In this document: positions 59,616 to 64,000 of the stretch, piece by piece
Layout of the letters: each line of letters begins with the position of its first letter
How positions within the stretch are numbered: position 1 is the first letter of the stretch
Origin: Erythroxylum novogranatense
Taxonomy: Eukaryota; Streptophyta; Magnoliopsida; Malpighiales; Erythroxylaceae
Assembly: GCA_029891385.1 (NCBI GenBank)
Contig: CM057233.1
Span: forward strand, 9,613,460 to 9,677,459
Length of the DNA: 64,000 nt
Reading direction: 5' to 3'
Translations under genes and position numbers: made by a program
The notes under the pieces: model-generated
Told to the model about the DNA's origin: nothing
What the model saw: the letters and a program-made list of their open reading frames with translations, nothing else
Database searches by the model: none

Positions 59616-61509
59616 TGTAGGAAAATCCCGGGAGGTACATCACATGTACCGGCAGCGGAAAACAAAAATTTTGTTCCTGTGACTTTCCGAATCCTGGATC
59701 CGTGTATCGGTATGAAGACATCAACCTAAATAGCCAAAAGAGACTATCTCTAAAGGTGATCCACGCAGAGATCGAAACCTAACCGAGTCAAACCCTTTGA
59801 CCGGGAATAGCTAGAACAGATTAAAGCCTGCTAGAGCCTACCTCATCTGGAGAGCTTCGGAAAGACGTTGACAAAGAAGGAGAAGCTTGAAGGATCGATG
59901 ATGAAAGATGAATTTTCTTTAGGTTTTCACAAAACCCATTCTTCCTTCACCTTCTATGATCCACGATCATCACACCTCATCTCTCCTTTTCTATGTCTTT
60001 TAACACTTAAAAGACATGTAAAACTTATGGTGGAAGCTTGTCCACGTTTTCCTCTTTTATATATATATATATATATATAAAAGTTAAACTTAAAGATAAA
60101 GCTTCCTCTCCTCCTCCTCCCACGTGCTTGCATACATATATATATAATTAATTAATTAATTACTTAATTAATTAATTAGAATATATTTGCTAAAGTCAGA
60201 TCCAATCGGGCCTGGTCCTACGGCCTCTGGGCCCTAAGTAAAAATGACCTTTAAACCTTTCTTAGCAATATTGATGTCGCGATCTCATCGACATATCCCA
60301 ATCCCATTGGGATCCATTTAATCCTAATGCTCTCCATAATTGGAACTCGTCCAATAACTATTTTCTGATTCTCTCAAACACTCTTATCGTGTGACCCTTT
60401 AGGCTCCGGTTATGTTGCCCACTTAGATTAACAATTAATCTGAGCAAGTCATGAGCGTATCTAGCAACACATCATGACCCCCAATTGACCGGAAAGTAAT
60501 CGGTTTGATGTATTCATCACGAACCGGATCACTTAACCCTTCCATAGATAATTACGTGCAATTCGTCCTTTCACCATCCTATACCCCACTTGGTTATGAG
60601 TATGGTCAAAGTGTCAACTCTCACTAGACCGAGTCTAGCCCAAGTGATATCGGTTCTCGTCCGGGACTCATTACTTTATATGTCAATGAAGACACTCTTC
60701 ATGACATACATATCGCCGACTTAGTAATGATCCCGACAAGAGGCTATGGGTATCTCTTCGCTAATCCGTAAGTGGTGAATCCTTTATTGGCTACTCAATT
60801 ATCTTCAATACCTCAAACCGTACCAAAGCACCACCCTATGAGTTACCTCGAAGGCAACAAGGAATGGAGTCAAAGCACGTGATCAAGATTCAAGATATCC
60901 TTGAGTACCTCAAGTCCAAGGATACTTGCACCATTGCTATGATGAGATTATCACCGACACTTAGATAAGATATCCATGTGATGATCTCATGGCAGTCATC
61001 CAATGAACTTACTACCGCATTAGTAAGCATCCACATGTCAATTCTAAATATCTCATATTTACGCTTCGAGATCCACCGCTTGATCCAATCAAGGAATATG
61101 ACATGTGCTAGTCTATCCGGATTAATGATGTCCGGCCTCATTAATCCTATGACTAGGAGAATTACGACATCTTGACATAATTGCACATGATAGGAATCTC
61201 AAGAGTATGATCACATCATAATTTCCTTCATGCTATGTCATATATCATGGACTTCATTAATTCGATTAAAGATTCAATCAATTCATAAACAATGTTTATG
61301 AATATCAAATTAATGAATAAAGCCTTTTCTTTATTTATTCATAAAGTCTGCACACGACTTTGAATAAAAGCGCTAAAGGGATTGCCTTTAGGCACAAATA
61401 AAAAGATCGACCTTGAACAAGTCGACTTATCCAATGAACAAGTCGACTTATCGGTACCGAACATGTGTAAGTCGACTTACACATGGTACAAGTCGACTTA
61501 TCACTTACA
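59616..61509 (-). repeat. Copia-B3 3' LTR with terminal palindrome array
   Basis: Colinear with the B1 and B2 LTRs up to GATTGCCTTTAGGCAC (61380-61395). The usual terminal TACTCTAACA is then replaced by about 110 bp of GTCGAC palindromes ending CTTACA just before the polypurine tract. Whether the array belongs to the LTR cannot be checked because the other LTR is outside the window. Confidence 0.85.
61419..61499. repeat. AAGTCGACTT palindrome array at the Copia-B3 LTR edge
   Basis: Perfect units at 61419, 61440, 61469 and 61490. The third is the centre of a perfect 24-nt palindrome (61462-61485). The motif is the one found in the B1 and B2 leaders, here at the other end of the element. Confidence 0.92.
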
Positions 61510-61523
61510 AATCTCCCACTTGA
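61510..61523 (-). promoter_or_regulatory. Copia-B3 polypurine tract
   Basis: CAAGTGGGAGATT on the - strand, as in B1 and B2. Confidence 0.8.
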
Positions 61524-61540
61524 CCTAAAGCCAATCGCCT

Positions 61541-62110
61541 TTAGTATCTAATACTATAAGCGAGTCCATGAGAATCACAATTCTCCTGTGACAATGGCTT
61601 TGTCAACTGAACAACAACACTTTGCTCGTGGAATTCTCTATCGATATCATCTCGACTAATGATCTCCGAATCGGCGAAGTACGAGTTCGGATCGTCGATA
61701 AGACCTTGGTTCCTTTGCTGCAAGACTAGCCCCATTGTATCACAATACAATCCTATGGGCCCATCACACTAGGGACCGGATCATGTTCGAGAATGAACTT
61801 CGATCCAAACCGCCTTTCATGCATCTCACGCGCAATGTACTCGCCTCAGTTGATGAATCGCCGGTCCCTCTTGTTTGGAACTTTTCAAATTGACCGCCAC
61901 GCTATTCAAGTGTGAATGTATATAACCTGATTGTGATTCGTAATTATCCTTATCGATTAAATACTAGCATCGAATGCCCGCCACTGGAGATTTTCATCTC
62001 CATAGATCAAGAAAACATCCTTAGTGCTTCAAAGTACTTGAGGATATTCTTGACACCACCACAAAGGACCCTCACCAGATCCGATTGGTATCCGTCAGTA
62101 ACACTTAGAG
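61541..62110 (-). pseudogene. pol: Copia-B3 RNase H
   Basis: DNA colinear with B1 19490-20060 (for example the segment around ATGTACTCGCCTC). No long open frame remains; frame breaks occur every 50-100 bp. Confidence 0.75.
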
Positions 62111-62960
62111 CATACGATACATCGGGCCTCGTATATACATTGTTCCATGCTAAACCTCTTTAGCATCTCATCTATATATCGATGATTGTGAAAGACCAAG
62201 CAACCTTTTGATTTATCTCTATAAATCTATATCCCTAGGATATTAGTCGCTTCACCAAGGTCTTTCATCGCAAATTGATTGGACAACCAAATTTTAACTG
62301 ATTGTAGCATAGAGACATCGTTTCCTAGTAACAGTATGTCATCTACATACAACACAAGGAATACGATTGCATTCCATTAACCTTCTTATACACACAATGA
62401 TCATCCGGATTTTGTGAGAAATCAAACTCTTTGAGTACCTCATCAAAACGGATATTCGAACTCCTGGATGCTCGCTTCAATCCAAACATGGATTTCTGAA
62501 GCTTGCATACCTTTTCGCCATCGATGGAAGTGAAGCCCTCAGGTTGTGTCATACACATCCTCGGGTAGATTTCCTCTCAGGAAAGCTGTCTTCACATCCA
62601 TTTGCCATATCTCATAATCATAATGAGTGGCAATGACTAAGAGTATCCTAATGGATTTAAGCATTGCTACGGGGCTGAAGGTTTTGTCATAGTCAACTCT
62701 TTGTCTGTGACGAAATCCTTTAACCAGAAGCATTGCTTTATAGGTAATCAAATTACCATCCATGTTGGTTTTCTTCTGAAAACTCCTTTGCACCCTTTGG
62801 GTTTTATCCCTTCAGGTGTAACAACCAAAGTCCATACTTGGTTTTCATACATGGAATCCATTTGATTTTATGGCACAAAGCCATGTTCCGGACTCAACTT
62901 TTCGAACTGTTCATAGGTAGTAGGCGATCATCTCATATGAGCAATACGTCATTCGCTCAC
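62111..62960 (-). pseudogene. pol: Copia-B3 reverse transcriptase, deleted and frameshifted
   Basis: 62793-62539 reads NMDGNLITYKAMLLVKGF, RQRVDYDKTFSPVAMLKSIR and IWQMDVKTAFLRGNLPEDVY. 62558-62343 reads QPEGFTSIDGEKVCKLQKSM and FGLKRASRSSNIRFDEVLKE, then YKKVNG. Relative to B1 a block corresponding to about 20105-20230 is missing near 62135, which removes part of the region after the YVDD motif. It is non-functional as assembled. Confidence 0.87.
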
Positions 62961-63229
62961 TTACAAGAAATTCATATCTCTAAAACAGCGGTCGTATCCT
63001 ACTTAACCTACTGAAATTCGTGTGTAATAGAAGGTTGAATCTATTACCTCATCTATATGAGTGACAGTTTGATTGACGCAATGATCTATGTTTGTTCGAG
63101 CATCTTGAACTCTCCAAGTTCAACTTTGCTCCCACCGCCCTCTTGAAAAGAAACTCTTTCTTTAAGAAAACAGATGCTTGAAACAAACAACTTTTGTTCC
63201 TAAGCAAGGTAGAATTGATATTCCACGAA

Positions 63230-64000
63230 CAAACACTTGTAAACTTTGCATCAAGCTAATCGACCGTGTCCGCTTCACATAAGCGAGACAATCCCAAACT
63301 TTCAGATGAGAAAGATAGGCTTTCGGTTAGTCCACATCTCATATGGAGTAACATCAACTGTCTTTAATGGAACTCTATTTAACAAGTAAACATTTGCCTC
63401 GGCGCATACCCCAAAAGCGCAAAACCTATCATCAATCGCACCATGTCTAACAAGGTTCGATTTCTCCTTTCAGCCACACCATTGTGCTGCGGCGTGTAAG
63501 GTGGAGTATACTGAGATAAAATCCCATTATCTCTAAGATAATCAAAAACTATTGGTCTAAGCATTTTCCACCACGATCGATCGTAATGTATTCATACTTT
63601 TACGGTTAGTTTTCTACTTCATTTCGAATTATTTGAACGTTTCAAGCGCTTGATTTGTATCTCATCGAGATCTGAGATACTTATATCGTGAATAATCACC
63701 GATAAAAGTAATGAAGTAAAACAACCACTTCGGCATGGATGGACATCGGACCACATACATCCGAATGTATTAGGTCTAATATTCCATTCACTCGTTTACC
63801 CTTCCTTAAAGGATAACTTAGTCATCTTGCCTAATAAACAAGATTCGCATGTGTCATATGATTCATAATCAAATGACCTAAACATCCACTCTTATGGAGC
63901 TTAGCGATGCGTGTCTCATTTATATGGCCGTTCGACAATGCCATAAGTAAGTTGATTTTAAATTATCTCGATTATGTCTTTCGCGTCATTGGCATTCGAG
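63230..64000 (-). pseudogene. pol: Copia-B3 integrase (partial, window edge)
   Basis: 63564-63379 has YTPPYTPQHNGVAERRNRTL, which retains the catalytic Glu in VAERRNRT, and LDMVRLMIGFALLGYAPRQM. The upstream core to 64000 is colinear with B1 21680-22110 but frame-broken. The pre-integrase end and gag are outside the window. Confidence 0.85.

Larger units (their letters stand above)
59616..64000 (-). mobile_element. Copia-B3: Ty1/Copia retrotransposon, cut by window end
   Basis: On the + strand it starts TGTAGGAAAATCCCGGGAGG after aactt (59611-59615, probable TSD; the partner is outside). Same family and orientation as B1 and B2. The window holds the 3' LTR, polypurine tract, RNase H, RT and part of the integrase on the - strand; gag, leader and 5' LTR lie beyond 64000. 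It is more diverged from B1 than B2 is. Confidence 0.93.

Overview
This is a piece of a flowering-plant nuclear genome (probably a dicot) made almost entirely of transposable elements. No host protein gene, rRNA gene or confident tRNA gene could be supported in the 64 kb. The evidence is direct: LTR pairs with TG...CA ends, 5-bp target-site duplications (TSDs), primer-binding sites complementary to the plant initiator-Met tRNA, polypurine tracts, and recognisable gag, protease, reverse transcriptase (RT), RNase H and integrase remnants. The species cannot be named from the sequence.

Layout. (1) 1-9184: a Ty3/Gypsy chromovirus-like element, T1, on the + strand; its first ~15 bases lie outside the window. 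(2) 9185-11177: non-coding DNA with a long imperfect inverted repeat. (3) 11183-44930: a SIRE/Maximus-like Ty1/Copia element, C1 (+), bounded by TSD aagct. It has gag, pol and an envelope-like third gene, and has been split by three later insertions: Copia-B1 (17601-27310, TSD gacgc), a 4.9-kb T2 LTR without internal genes (28945-33852, TSD acacc) and Copia-B2 (34860-44393, TSD aatac). (4) 44931-56315: an older AT-richer zone with an L1-type LINE, a second LINE fragment holding a hAT MITE and a decayed hAT transposase gene, an RTE-like LINE tail inserted in that transposase, and a solo Copia-B LTR (52108-54003, TSD gttta) inside the LINE tail. (5) 56316-59615: the 5' part of another Ty3-type LTR, T3, interrupted by Copia-B3 (59616 to the window end, - strand).

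How the parts relate. The window is a stack of insertions that can be ordered by nesting: LINE, then hAT, then RTE LINE, then solo LTR on the right; C1, then B1, T2 and B2 on the left; T3, then B3 at the end. Four insertions (B1, B2, B3 and the solo LTR) belong to one Copia family, so that family amplified late.

What is most unusual. The LTRs and leaders of several unrelated families carry cassettes of short repeats or perfect palindromes: CACGCCGCGGCGTG in T1, GTCCGTTTAACGGAC in T2, AATGAGACGGAAGA in T3 and also in C1, and AAGTCGACTT in Copia-B. In T2 and T3 the flanking LTR sequence is homologous but the cassette motif is completely different. The Copia-B leader also has hairpins with compensatory changes between copies. 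Separately, the Copia-B copies and T1 show a recurrent loss of the middle base of CTG/CAG (giving CG). This may be a sequencing or assembly artefact at CHG-methylated sites, and would make many of the apparent frameshifts in these elements unreliable.
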